DNA of 64,000 nucleotides from Candidatus Iainarchaeum sp. (lineage in GTDB: Archaea; Iainarchaeota; Iainarchaeia; Iainarchaeales; GCA-2688035), in assembly GCA_002688035.1 (NCBI GenBank), contig NZBU01000008.1, positions 33,301 to 97,300 on the forward strand. The letters run 5' to 3'. Every line of letters begins with the position of its first letter. Position 1 is the first letter of the stretch. The translations under genes were made by a program, and so were the position numbers. The notes under the pieces are model-generated. The model did not search any database. It had not been told where the DNA came from and was given only the letters and a program-made list of their open reading frames with translations. This document shows positions 26,752-33,815 of this stretch, one piece after another.

Positions 26752-26949
26752 TTAGTTCAATTCGCATTTTTCAGGGCTCTTTCGCTTAAACCCAAAGGGA
26801 AAAGGTATGTTTTTCCCGTTTATGTTCACTTTCTTATAAACCAGCTCAAAGCTATTTGGCACCCAGAATAACTTGCCGTCTACATACATGAACCTGCCTT
26901 TCTTTTGCATAGGGCTTACGCTAGTTTTGATACTATCTTTTGATTCCAT
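26752..26949 (-). CDS. Small conserved-looking basic protein
   Basis: This is a 65-residue protein starting at ATG 26949 with GGTG ahead of it. It is rich in Lys, Phe and aromatic residues (GRFMYVDGKLFWVPNSFELV) and has no membrane segment or signal peptide. The upstream in-frame extension to 27066 is hydrophobic and overlaps the neighbouring gene, so I reject it. No family recognised. The segment 26950-27014 is AT-rich and empty. Confidence 0.45.
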   Translation of the reverse strand: MESKDSIKTSVSPMQKKGRFMYVDGKLFWVPNSFELVYKKVNINGKNIPFPFGFKRKSPEKCELN

Positions 26950-27014
26950 TGAAAACACCACTAAAAAAAGAGTTTTTTTAATGAGAAAATAAAGAAAGAA
27001 GATTAGCCTTTTAT

Positions 27015-28106
27015 TTATTTGCCCGAAATTTCCTTGACAGCCCTGACAAATAGTCCAGAGCTCCACGCAAAGAATGGCTCGGACTTCAAAAGCAATGAGT
27101 TGAGCGGTTTTCCCTCAAAGAACACTTCATGCACAGAGCCATGTTTATTGATCATGGCTGCCACACTCTTTAGCTCCTGCTTTGCCTCTTTTTTCCAACC
27201 CATTTTGTGGAGTGCAATCACATTCAAGCAACCCAGCCATAGCCAGCTGCTCCCATTGTGGTAGTGATAAGCGTCAAGTGGAAATAGTCCGGGGGGAATT
27301 CTCCAAAATGGGTACATTGGATAATTGCTCTGCAAGGGCACCTTGTTCAACTGGTGCTGCTTTATCTTGTTTTCAATCATCTGGCTCTGCAAATTATCGG
27401 CTATTCCAAATAATACTGCCAAAACATTCCCATCTGTTGCAAAACTGTCGTGCTTAACAGTCCCAATCCAATCATAGTAATAATTACCCTGCCAAAAGAG
27501 GTTGTTCATGCGCTCCTTTACAGCTGAGGCCCTTCGCCTAAACTGTGATTCAAGCTCATGCTTGTCAAGCGCCCCACATATCGAGGCAAAGTCCTCAAGT
27601 GCCTTGTAGTATAGGCAGTTACTGTACAGCACTTTTCCATTCTTCAGCACAGTCTCCCGCCAAGAACCAAAAAAAGTTTCCTCTAAAAGTAAATCCTTAT
27701 CACTATCCTGTCTTCTCAGCCACTCCATTGCCTTCTCGGTTTTCTCAAAGTGCTTTTCCAGAAACTGTAGGTCTCCGGATTTTTCATAGTAATCGTTTAG
27801 CGCAATTATGAGCAGTGCATTGCAATCAAGTGGCTCTGTGACAATTTGGTGGAAGTGCGGCTTGAGTTTTTGTGTTATTATGTGTGGGATTAACCCATCT
27901 TTTCTCTGCCTATCTAAAAACAAGTCAATGGATTTCCATGAGGCAGTGTATTCTCCCAGCGCATTTGCGCCAAGAGAAGCAAAAAAAGAGTCCCTTGCCC
28001 GATAAAAGCCAAGTCTTTTCCTGCCTGCAAGTATTCCATAGTCTGTAAAGCAACGCCTCAAATCATTATGGGCAACCTCTAATGCGTTAGTAACTGTAAC
28101 GTGCAT
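27015..28106 (-). CDS. Six-hairpin (alpha/alpha barrel) glycoside hydrolase, debranching-enzyme-like
   Basis: This is a 363-residue protein with the repeating-helix pattern of (alpha/alpha)6 glycosidases. Seen: GFYRARDSFFASLGANALGEY near residue 33, DGLIPHII near 75, GSWRETV near 147, and PLDAYHYHNGSSWLWLG near 275, with the acidic and aromatic residues of a sugar-binding cleft. It resembles the catalytic half of archaeal glycogen-debranching enzymes or neutral invertase-like proteins; the substrate is not determinable. The ATG at 28106 has AATTAAAAGC about 27 nt upstream on the minus strand, suggesting a leaderless mRNA divergent from nnrD. Confidence 0.7.
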   Translation of the reverse strand: MHVTVTNALEVAHNDLRRCFTDYGILAGRKRLGFYRARDSFFASLGANALGEYTASWKSIDLFLDRQRKDGLIPHIITQKLKPHFHQIVTEPLDCNALLIIALNDYYEKSGDLQFLEKHFEKTEKAMEWLRRQDSDKDLLLEETFFGSWRETVLKNGKVLYSNCLYYKALEDFASICGALDKHELESQFRRRASAVKERMNNLFWQGNYYYDWIGTVKHDSFATDGNVLAVLFGIADNLQSQMIENKIKQHQLNKVPLQSNYPMYPFWRIPPGLFPLDAYHYHNGSSWLWLGCLNVIALHKMGWKKEAKQELKSVAAMINKHGSVHEVFFEGKPLNSLLLKSEPFFAWSSGLFVRAVKEISGK

Positions 28107-28149
28107 TCCCAACCAATATATTTAATTGCTTTTAATTAACTTAAATAGT

Positions 28150-28953
28150 ATGGTTTCATTGAATTCTATAAAAATAACTGGCAGTATATTCAAAAAAATC
28201 CAAAATCTGGCAAAGAAGAGTCACAAATATGAGAATGGTGTAGTGCTTGTTGTGGCAGGCAGTTCTCTCTACCATGGTAGCTTAGTTTTTGCGGCAGTAA
28301 CAGCTTCACGCATTGCTGATCTTATCCATGTGTGTACCGCGCGCGAGAATTTCTCGGTAATCAAAAAATGTTCTCCCGCGCTGATCGTACACTCTTATGG
28401 CACTGCCAGAAAGCTTGCTGAGGAAGTTGATTCTATTCTTATTGGGCCTGGCATTCCTGAAACGCGTGCAATGAAAAACCTTGTTACTTCTCTTGTCTCC
28501 GGCAATCCTGATAAAAAGATTATATTGGATGCAACAGCTCTTCACCTAATTCCCGCGAGCAAGCTTCACTCTAACTGCGTTGTAACGCCACATGCCCGCG
28601 AGTTCAAAGCATTGTTTGATATGCCGGCTTCAAAAGAAAATGTGGTTAAGGCAGCAAAAAAGTTTGGATGTATTGTAACCCTAAAGGGTCAGATAGATTA
28701 CATTAGCGATGGGGAGAAAATTTACTCAAATTCAACAGGAAACGAGGGCCTTACAAAGGGGGGCACGGGAGATACTCTTGCAGGGCTTATTGTAGGATTT
28801 GCATCCCAGAATCCTTTGCTTGAGAGCACGCTCGCAGCATTCTATTTGAACGGTTTTGCAGGCGATAGGCTCAAGAAAAAGCTAGGCACAATGTTCAATG
28901 CCAAGGATCTTATGGCAGAGCTACCGCTGGCTTTTAAAAAAATAAAAAAATAA
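28150..28953 (+). CDS. nnrD: ADP-dependent (S)-NAD(P)H-hydrate dehydratase
   Basis: This 267-residue ribokinase-fold enzyme repairs hydrated NAD(P)H. Seen: VVLVVAGSSLYHGS near residue 31, LIGPGIPETRAM near 101, VVTPHAREFKALF near 144, and GLTKGGTGDTLAG near 204, the nucleotide-binding signature. The usual fusion partner, the NnrE epimerase domain, is absent, so this is the dehydratase domain alone. ATG 28150 has ATATATTTAATT 24-33 nt upstream, consistent with a leaderless start. Confidence 0.92.
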   Translation: MVSLNSIKITGSIFKKIQNLAKKSHKYENGVVLVVAGSSLYHGSLVFAAVTASRIADLIHVCTARENFSVIKKCSPALIVHSYGTARKLAEEVDSILIGPGIPETRAMKNLVTSLVSGNPDKKIILDATALHLIPASKLHSNCVVTPHAREFKALFDMPASKENVVKAAKKFGCIVTLKGQIDYISDGEKIYSNSTGNEGLTKGGTGDTLAGLIVGFASQNPLLESTLAAFYLNGFAGDRLKKKLGTMFNAKDLMAELPLAFKKIKK

Positions 28954-28974
28954 GAAAAAAGGAAACTGCCTGGT

Positions 28975-29178
28975 TTATGGGCAAGTTCCTACTGTTGGTT
29001 TTTGACCGGTAAAGGTCTTTGCGCTTATTCCGCCAATTACATCATATGTGATTTTGATGTCATATTGGTAGTTTAAACCGGTTGTACAAGTAACAGTGTT
29101 ATCTTCGGTTGTAGTGTAAATTGATCCTGACACAGCTAGAATTATCAGCAATTCAGCTGAAGCTTGCGCTTTGCTCAT
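28975..29178 (-). CDS. Short protein with archaeal class III (pilin-type) signal peptide
   Basis: This is a 67-residue protein. KAQASAELLIIL matches the archaeal class III signal Q-x-S-x-E-x-x-x-L found in adhesion pilins and related surface proteins, which are cut by prepilin peptidase before the Q. The hydrophobic stretch is only about 12 residues (LLIILAVSGSIY), shorter than in normal pilins. Two Cys remain in the mature part. It may be a minor pilin, or a larger pilin with an internal deletion. The TATA-like AAAAATATATTAATC is near 29206-29220. Confidence 0.6.
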   Translation of the reverse strand: MSKAQASAELLIILAVSGSIYTTTEDNTVTCTTGLNYQYDIKITYDVIGGISAKTFTGQKPTVGTCP

Positions 29179-29224
29179 AAAATTCGTTAAATAGAAGGGA
29201 TTTGGGATTAATATATTTTTTCTT

Positions 29225-29452
29225 CTAGTGATATCCTGCTGCCTGAAGAATTTTTTTACCTCTAGTATAAACCCACATGGCTGTAGCTAGGGCAGTTAGT
29301 GAGATAAGATAATAAAATGTGCCCTGAAAACTTGCTCCAAACCAATGGACTTTCAATCCTTCAATCAGTGTTGCAAGGAAAAGTGTTAAAAGCAACACCA
29401 CGCTCACATAGAAGAAAATTCCTTTTACAATATGATGGGTTAAAGTTTCCAT
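29225..29452 (-). CDS. Small membrane protein with two transmembrane helices
   Basis: This is a 75-residue protein with helices at ~8-30 and ~43-62 and a basic C-terminus (RGKKIL). No family recognised. TTTTATATTATAAAAG at 29471-29486 is a good TATA box about 26 nt upstream of the ATG, so it is expressed from its own leaderless promoter. Confidence 0.55.
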   Translation of the reverse strand: METLTHHIVKGIFFYVSVVLLLTLFLATLIEGLKVHWFGASFQGTFYYLISLTALATAMWVYTRGKKILQAAGYH

Positions 29453-29497
29453 AATCTCATTCGTAATAACACTTTTATAATATAAAATGCTTTCTTT

Positions 29498-29947
29498 TCA
29501 GAAAACCTCGACTTCAGGGTATATTGCCAGACCGTCTTTCTCAAAGCCAAGTGCCAGCAGCTTATTTGTATGCTCTGTTCCCCTCATCTTGAGAATCTCA
29601 CAGCTATGCACTCTCACACTTTTTTGCTGTTCCTTTGTATAGTAAAGCGAGATAATCGCGTCTGTAAGAAAGCCAACACTTCCCTCTTTTATCTCCGCAA
29701 CTTTTGGCGGCAACTCGGAGATTATTATTGAAGTGCATCCCCATTTATGTAGCAAATCAAAGAATTCCAGGATATTTTGTCTTCTCTGATACTCATCCTT
29801 GAACAGCAAGCCATAGGAAGTAATAGAATCTATAACAAGCCTTTTTGCCCCCATTGATTTTATTTGATCCTTTATAGGGCCACCGCCTTCACGCATCAAC
29901 TTTTCAACCTGGTGTGGCTTGTATTGTAGTACTTTGAATAAAAACAT
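29498..29947 (-). CDS. Truncated KaiC/RadA-like ATPase domain lacking Walker A
   Basis: This is a 149-residue protein matching the C-terminal two thirds of a KaiC-like RecA-fold ATPase: Walker B region AKRLVIDSITSYGL near residue 35, the CTSIIISELP strand near 72, and the family tail ILKMRGTEHTNK near 118. The N-terminal Walker A and about 80 residues are missing, and no matching sequence lies upstream. ATG 29947 is preceded by a TATA-like AGCTTTTAT near 29967-29975. It is either a decayed gene or a short functional paralogue that cannot bind ATP by itself. Confidence 0.6.
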   Translation of the reverse strand: MFLFKVLQYKPHQVEKLMREGGGPIKDQIKSMGAKRLVIDSITSYGLLFKDEYQRRQNILEFFDLLHKWGCTSIIISELPPKVAEIKEGSVGFLTDAIISLYYTKEQQKSVRVHSCEILKMRGTEHTNKLLALGFEKDGLAIYPEVEVF

Positions 29948-30045
29948 AACATTTTCAGAGAATAAAAGCTTTTTGTGGTTTTTACCAAAAACAAAACAAA
30001 TAAATAGGTTAAAGAAGTAAAGTAGCCTACTTCAATGAATTTTTA

Positions 30046-30054
30046 GGGGGTGAT
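30046..30054 (+). promoter_or_regulatory. Strong Shine-Dalgarno of a hidden small gene
   Basis: GGGGGTGAT is nearly complementary to the archaeal 16S 3' end and ends 5 nt before ATG 30060. A second ATG at 30056 opens a frame that stops after eight codons. Confidence 0.6.
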
Positions 30055-30059
30055 TATGA

Positions 30060-30176
30060 ATGAAGATTTTTATGCAAGATGAAGGTGAAGAAGAAACTCC
30101 AACAGAGGGAGGAGAAGGCGGAGAGGAAGAACCAACTCCTGCTCCAGAAGGAGGCGGAGAAGGAGAGACAGTGTAA
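30060..30176 (+). CDS. 38-residue acidic Glu/Gly/Pro-rich peptide
   Basis: A short frame from ATG 30060 encodes a peptide that starts MKIFMQDEGEEETP and continues with Glu, Gly, Pro and Thr only, ending GETV. No membrane segment or known motif. Support for a real gene: an AAATAAATAGG TATA-like box near 29998-30008, a strong Shine-Dalgarno at 30046-30054, and a hairpin terminator 20 nt after the stop. It is isolated between two minus-strand genes. It could equally be a small regulatory RNA with a short reading frame. Confidence 0.5.
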   Translation: MKIFMQDEGEEETPTEGGEGGEEEPTPAPEGGGEGETV

Positions 30177-30194
30177 ATTCTTTTTCTCTAACTA

Positions 30195-30226
30195 GAAAAG
30201 GGCGCAAGCCCTTTTTCTCTTTTTAT
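30195..30226 (+). terminator. Hairpin plus T-tract terminator
   Basis: AAAAGGGC pairs with GCCCTTTT around a GCAA tetraloop, followed by TTCTCTTTTTAT. It ends the small acidic-peptide transcript just before the convergent guaA stop and may serve both directions. Confidence 0.65.
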
Positions 30227-30227
30227 T

Positions 30228-32027
30228 TTATTCCCACTCGATTGTTGCAGGAGGCTTGTGGGTAACATCATAGAATATCGAGCTTACGCTTTCAAGAGCC
30301 ATAATTTTCTTAACAATTTTTTGGAGCACTTCATATTTCATTGGATAAAAGCGTGCGGTCATAGCCTCAAGGCTCTCAACAGGCCTTAGCACAATGCTTT
30401 CTCCCTTTTCATTAACGTGCAGGGGCATCATTACTGTTGGGAATTGCCAAATCTCCTTCATCATTCCATTTTCCTGTGTTTCATTCATTGCAATCGCATC
30501 GGCCTCTCGCAGAACCTCAATCCTAGAAGCATTCAAATCAGTCGCAATCAACTCAATAGAATCAATATTTTCTGGAGCCAATAGCCAGATAACCCTATTA
30601 ATCTCCCTAATTTCATTGGTAATGCGTGTACTTGCCTTCTCCAGTGTCTCCCAGTTTGCCTTTCCAATCAGTGCGCATGGATGAGCATAAGTTCTCGCGT
30701 CTCCCTGCACGCCCACACTCTTCACAGGCAGTACTTTTGCTTCTAAACCAAATTCTTTTGCAATCACATTCGCCTTCTCATCAATCGCACTTAAATCGTC
30801 CTGCTTTCCGTCAGAGCAAAGGCATCTAATCGCAAGCCCTGGCCCCGGGAATGGGTGTCTCCAAACCATTTCTTTGGGCAAGCCAAGTTGCTCTCCAAGT
30901 TCTCGTACCTCATCCTTATAAAGTTGATCCAAAGGTTCTACAACAAGTCCTGCTTCAATTAAATTCTTTATTGAGTCAACCCTGTTGTGATGCGTCTTAA
31001 TGCGCGCAGCATTCTTTGTGCCCGCGGTTTCAATTGTGTCAGGGTAAATTGTTCCTTGCCCAAGCAACCAATCCTCAGGCTTCATGTTAAGCTTCCTCAG
31101 TTCGCGATTTTGTATTTCAATAAATTTTTCTCCAATAGCCTTCCTTTTCTCCTCGGGCTCAACCAATCCTTTCACTGCTTCAAAGAACTCTTTCTCGGCA
31201 TTTACAACATGAAAGTTATTGTAACCCAAATCTTTCAGAGCTTTCTCCACCGCGCTGCTCTCATCCTTTCTCATAAAGCCTGTGTCAACATGCAGTGCGT
31301 AAACTCTCTTCGCACCAAGTGCTTTGTCAAGAAGCGCTAGAGCAACTGTACTGTCAACTCCACCTGATGCAAGAAGGAACACATTTCGCTTCCCAACTTG
31401 CTTTCTAACATCTTCGCACTTCTGTTCGATGTAATTCTCAATTGTCCAGTCCTGCTTGCACCCACAAACTCCAAGCACAAAGTTCTCAAGTATCTTTAAT
31501 CCATTTGGTGTGTGAGTTACTTCAGGGTGGAATTGCAGCCCAAAATAGTTGCGTGAAAAATCAGCTACTGCTGCTGCCTCGCAGTCTGCTGTTGAGCCAA
31601 TAACTTCAAAGCCCTGCGGCAGGCTCTCAACCTTGTCTCCATGCGACATCCAAACAGTTTCCTTCTCACCAAGATCTGCTAGCAATCCTTCTTTATTTTT
31701 GATTTCGAGTTCTGCGGTTCCAAACTCGCGAACATTTCCTTTCTCAACCTTGCCCCCAAGCTGCTGGGCCATAAGCTGATGTCCATAACAAAGTCCGAGA
31801 ATTGGTTTTCCAAGTGAAAAAATCTCAGGATTAAAAGCAGGAGCATCCTTATCATAAACAGAGGAAGGCCCACCACTCAAAATAATTCCTTTTGCTTTCT
31901 TTAATTCTTCCAAGGGAGCAGTAGGTTCTAAAATCTCGGAGAAAACATGAAGTTGTCTAACACGCCTTGCAATGAGGTGCCCATACTGAGCGCCAAAATC
32001 AAGCACAATAATCTTGTTCTCTTCCAT
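30228..32027 (-). CDS. guaA: GMP synthase (glutamine-hydrolysing), fused two-domain form
   Basis: This 599-residue enzyme converts XMP to GMP. Residues ~5-195 form the class I glutaminase: IILSGGPSSVYD, nucleophile in LGLCYGHQLMAQ near Cys79, and FHPEVTHT. Residues ~200-600 form the ATP-pyrophosphatase with the PP loop ASGGVDSTV near 222. The insertion HHNRVDSIKNLIEAGLVVEP and the extended dimerisation region make it longer than bacterial GuaA (~525) and resemble eukaryotic GMPS. Many archaea instead encode the two domains separately. It shares one TATA-like element with the divergent gene at 32079. Confidence 0.96.
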   Translation of the reverse strand: MEENKIIVLDFGAQYGHLIARRVRQLHVFSEILEPTAPLEELKKAKGIILSGGPSSVYDKDAPAFNPEIFSLGKPILGLCYGHQLMAQQLGGKVEKGNVREFGTAELEIKNKEGLLADLGEKETVWMSHGDKVESLPQGFEVIGSTADCEAAAVADFSRNYFGLQFHPEVTHTPNGLKILENFVLGVCGCKQDWTIENYIEQKCEDVRKQVGKRNVFLLASGGVDSTVALALLDKALGAKRVYALHVDTGFMRKDESSAVEKALKDLGYNNFHVVNAEKEFFEAVKGLVEPEEKRKAIGEKFIEIQNRELRKLNMKPEDWLLGQGTIYPDTIETAGTKNAARIKTHHNRVDSIKNLIEAGLVVEPLDQLYKDEVRELGEQLGLPKEMVWRHPFPGPGLAIRCLCSDGKQDDLSAIDEKANVIAKEFGLEAKVLPVKSVGVQGDARTYAHPCALIGKANWETLEKASTRITNEIREINRVIWLLAPENIDSIELIATDLNASRIEVLREADAIAMNETQENGMMKEIWQFPTVMMPLHVNEKGESIVLRPVESLEAMTARFYPMKYEVLQKIVKKIMALESVSSIFYDVTHKPPATIEWE

Positions 32028-32048
32028 AAAAAACTCTGAAAGGAAATG

Positions 32049-32056
32049 TTTTAATA
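32049..32056. promoter_or_regulatory. Single TATA-like element between two divergent leaderless genes
   Basis: TTTTAATA (plus strand; TATTAAAA on minus) is centred about 26 nt from the ATG of guaA (32027) and about 27 nt from the ATG at 32079. One element therefore has correct spacing for both genes. Confidence 0.5.
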
Positions 32057-32078
32057 GCTCTTGCTGTGCAAATATAGT

Positions 32079-32432
32079 ATGGCCTACCCTAGATTTACAG
32101 GAATAATTCCAATGGGCAAACAGATAGACATTGCCATAGCCGAACGTAGATTTGATGACGCTGTTGCAAGGTTAAAAGATGCTGAAAGAGACTTAACCTT
32201 TAGAAGACGAAGAGTTGGAAACAGAATTAATTCACGTTCAACCCCTCCAGCTCAGCGCAAGATAGATGAAGTAACAATGAAGCAGCTTAATGCAAAAATG
32301 GACAAAATTTGTGCTAGTTTACGTGGCAAAAACTCTTTAATTCGAAAAGCTGCAAGAATGCGACCGGTAAGAGTTGCAAAAAAGCGATCGGGAAAGCCAA
32401 GATCACGTGCTCCAAGGCACCGACTACCCTAA
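32079..32432 (+). CDS. Small Arg/Lys-rich protein of unknown function
   Basis: This is a 117-residue basic protein. The central part is helical (IDIAIAERRFDDAVARLKDA), and the C-terminal third is a highly basic tail (AKKRSGKPRSRAPRHRLP). It probably binds nucleic acid or ribosomes (inference from charge). The ATG at 32079 is chosen because the TATA-like element is 27 nt upstream. No family recognised. Confidence 0.55.
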   Translation: MAYPRFTGIIPMGKQIDIAIAERRFDDAVARLKDAERDLTFRRRRVGNRINSRSTPPAQRKIDEVTMKQLNAKMDKICASLRGKNSLIRKAARMRPVRVAKKRSGKPRSRAPRHRLP

Positions 32433-32461
32433 CTTTTTTTCTCAACCCCGCACTTCCACAA

Positions 32462-32567
32462 AAACTATTTAAAAAACTTCGTTCTTTATACTAATCGTGT
32501 TGGGAGTTAAGGAGGCGAGTTAAACCGCTTACGATGTTTTTCGTGAACCTTTTTTCTAAAAAGGTTC
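32462..32567 (+). other. Orphan promoter followed by a perfect hairpin, possible small RNA
   Basis: CTATTTAAAAAAC near 32463-32475 looks like a TATA box. About 70 nt later GAACCTTTTT (32545-32554) pairs with AAAAAGGTTC (32558-32567) around TCT. Between them is GTTAAGGAGGCGAGTTAAACC. No convincing coding frame is present. This may be a short non-coding RNA with a terminator, but no RNA family is recognised. Confidence 0.3.
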
Positions 32568-32647
32568 TGCGGGTCCCTGACTTGCCTTCCTTACATTTAT
32601 CCTGCTTCTCTTTCTCTTGCAAGAAAATTAGGTTAGAGTTTAATGGT

Positions 32648-33652
32648 TTAACGGTTTTTTTGGTAGTCGCGCTTTTGTTTTTGCGCGCTCAAATGCTGTT
32701 TTATAACTTCTTCTGACAGAAATTTTGTGAATGGCTTGTAATCTTCTTTGTTTCCTGCCGCCTGCGTTTTCATGTAAGCGTTCCTTCTTTTCAAAGGTAT
32801 GTTTGTGAAGGGGAATGCTTTTTGTTGCAGGATATAGTTCATCAGGATCCTTGCCATCCTACCGTTCCCGTCAGCGAAAGGATGAATTCCAGTAAATTCT
32901 GTGTGGAATTTTGCGGCCAGTTCTATCGGGTGTATGAGTTTATCATTCTCCTCCATCCACCTAATAAGTTTTTTTACTAAGCTTGGCACTTCTTGGGGTA
33001 AGGGAAACTCATGCATTGATCCTCTAATATAAACCTTGACTGGGCGGTAAATTCCCTGGTATTTTTCATAGCCGGAAATTTTTTCCAGCAAAATGTAGTG
33101 AAGCTGCAGAATCATTTTTTCTGATAATCTTTGGTTTATTTTTATATACTTGTTATATCTGTCAAGGCAGGCTTTGAGGTTCAATGCTTCCTGTTCCTCA
33201 CGGTTAAGCCCTGTAACTATAATGTTCTTTTTTTTGTATTTCTTGAGTTGGTTTTCCTGTTCTAAAATTTGTGATGTTTCTGCGTATGTGAGTGAGCTTC
33301 CTTCTATTGCGTTGGAGTCTGTTATAAACGTTATGCGTTCTCTCTTGATAAAGTCCTCTCTTTGTGATTTGCCCATCTTTTTTAGAAACTTTTGTTTGCT
33401 TTCTGCGGCTTTCTGCAGTTTGACTGCTTTTTGGTTTGGAATAAATTCTGTTAGGGGAGAAACAAGAACTGTGTGCTTTTTCCGACCGCACTTTTTCCTT
33501 AATTCTTCAAAAGCGGTCAACATCCTAATAGCATTTGGTTTTTTTGCCCCCAAATAAATGCTTCCTTTAACCCACTTTTTCCTTTGTTTGAAAGACTCTT
33601 CTAAATAATAGTACTTTTTGCCTTTTACCGTTCTGCTAATAATGTGGCTCAT
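32648..33652 (-). CDS. Fic-domain protein (probable AMP-transferase, self-inhibited)
   Basis: This is a 334-residue Fic protein. The active-site loop IHPFADGNGRMAR is intact (H257, D261, N263, R265, R268), and the flap segment EFPLP lies near 215. An N-terminal inhibitory motif SNAIEG (113-118) matches the (S/T)xxxE(G/N) autoinhibition signature of class II Fic enzymes. Fic proteins attach AMP to target Ser/Thr/Tyr; the target is unknown. The first 60 basic residues may bind nucleic acid. It is leaderless: TTTAAATA at 33675-33682 is 26 nt from the ATG. The promoter is surrounded by four operator-like repeats, suggesting autoregulation. No antitoxin gene is adjacent. Confidence 0.9.
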   Translation of the reverse strand: MSHIISRTVKGKKYYYLEESFKQRKKWVKGSIYLGAKKPNAIRMLTAFEELRKKCGRKKHTVLVSPLTEFIPNQKAVKLQKAAESKQKFLKKMGKSQREDFIKRERITFITDSNAIEGSSLTYAETSQILEQENQLKKYKKKNIIVTGLNREEQEALNLKACLDRYNKYIKINQRLSEKMILQLHYILLEKISGYEKYQGIYRPVKVYIRGSMHEFPLPQEVPSLVKKLIRWMEENDKLIHPIELAAKFHTEFTGIHPFADGNGRMARILMNYILQQKAFPFTNIPLKRRNAYMKTQAAGNKEDYKPFTKFLSEEVIKQHLSAQKQKRDYQKNR

Positions 33653-33657
33653 ATATA

Positions 33658-33747
33658 GTTATCACTGGGAACAATATTTAAACTTAACTCAGTGATAACT
33701 AATTCGTTATCACTGGTAACAAGGGGATTGGACAATTCGGTGATAAC
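33658..33747. promoter_or_regulatory. Four-copy operator-like repeat around the fic promoter
   Basis: GTTATCACTGG occurs at 33658-33668 and 33706-33716; its inverse CAGTGATAAC (CGGTGATAAC in the last copy) occurs at 33690-33699 and 33738-33747. Copies 2 and 3 form a perfect palindrome with a 6-bp spacer. Copy 1 lies between the TATA box and the start codon, so a bound repressor would block transcription. Confidence 0.7.
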
Positions 33748-33815
33748 CTGCTCTTTTTTCTCCCAATAATTTGTCGTCTTATTAACTACGGTGTCGTGGG
33801 CATCGCCTTTTTCTT

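Noticed and set aside
32534..32716. 60-codon hydrophobic plus-strand frame
   Set aside because: It overlaps fic antisense, has poor start-site spacing, and its hydrophobicity comes from T-rich sequence including the hairpin.
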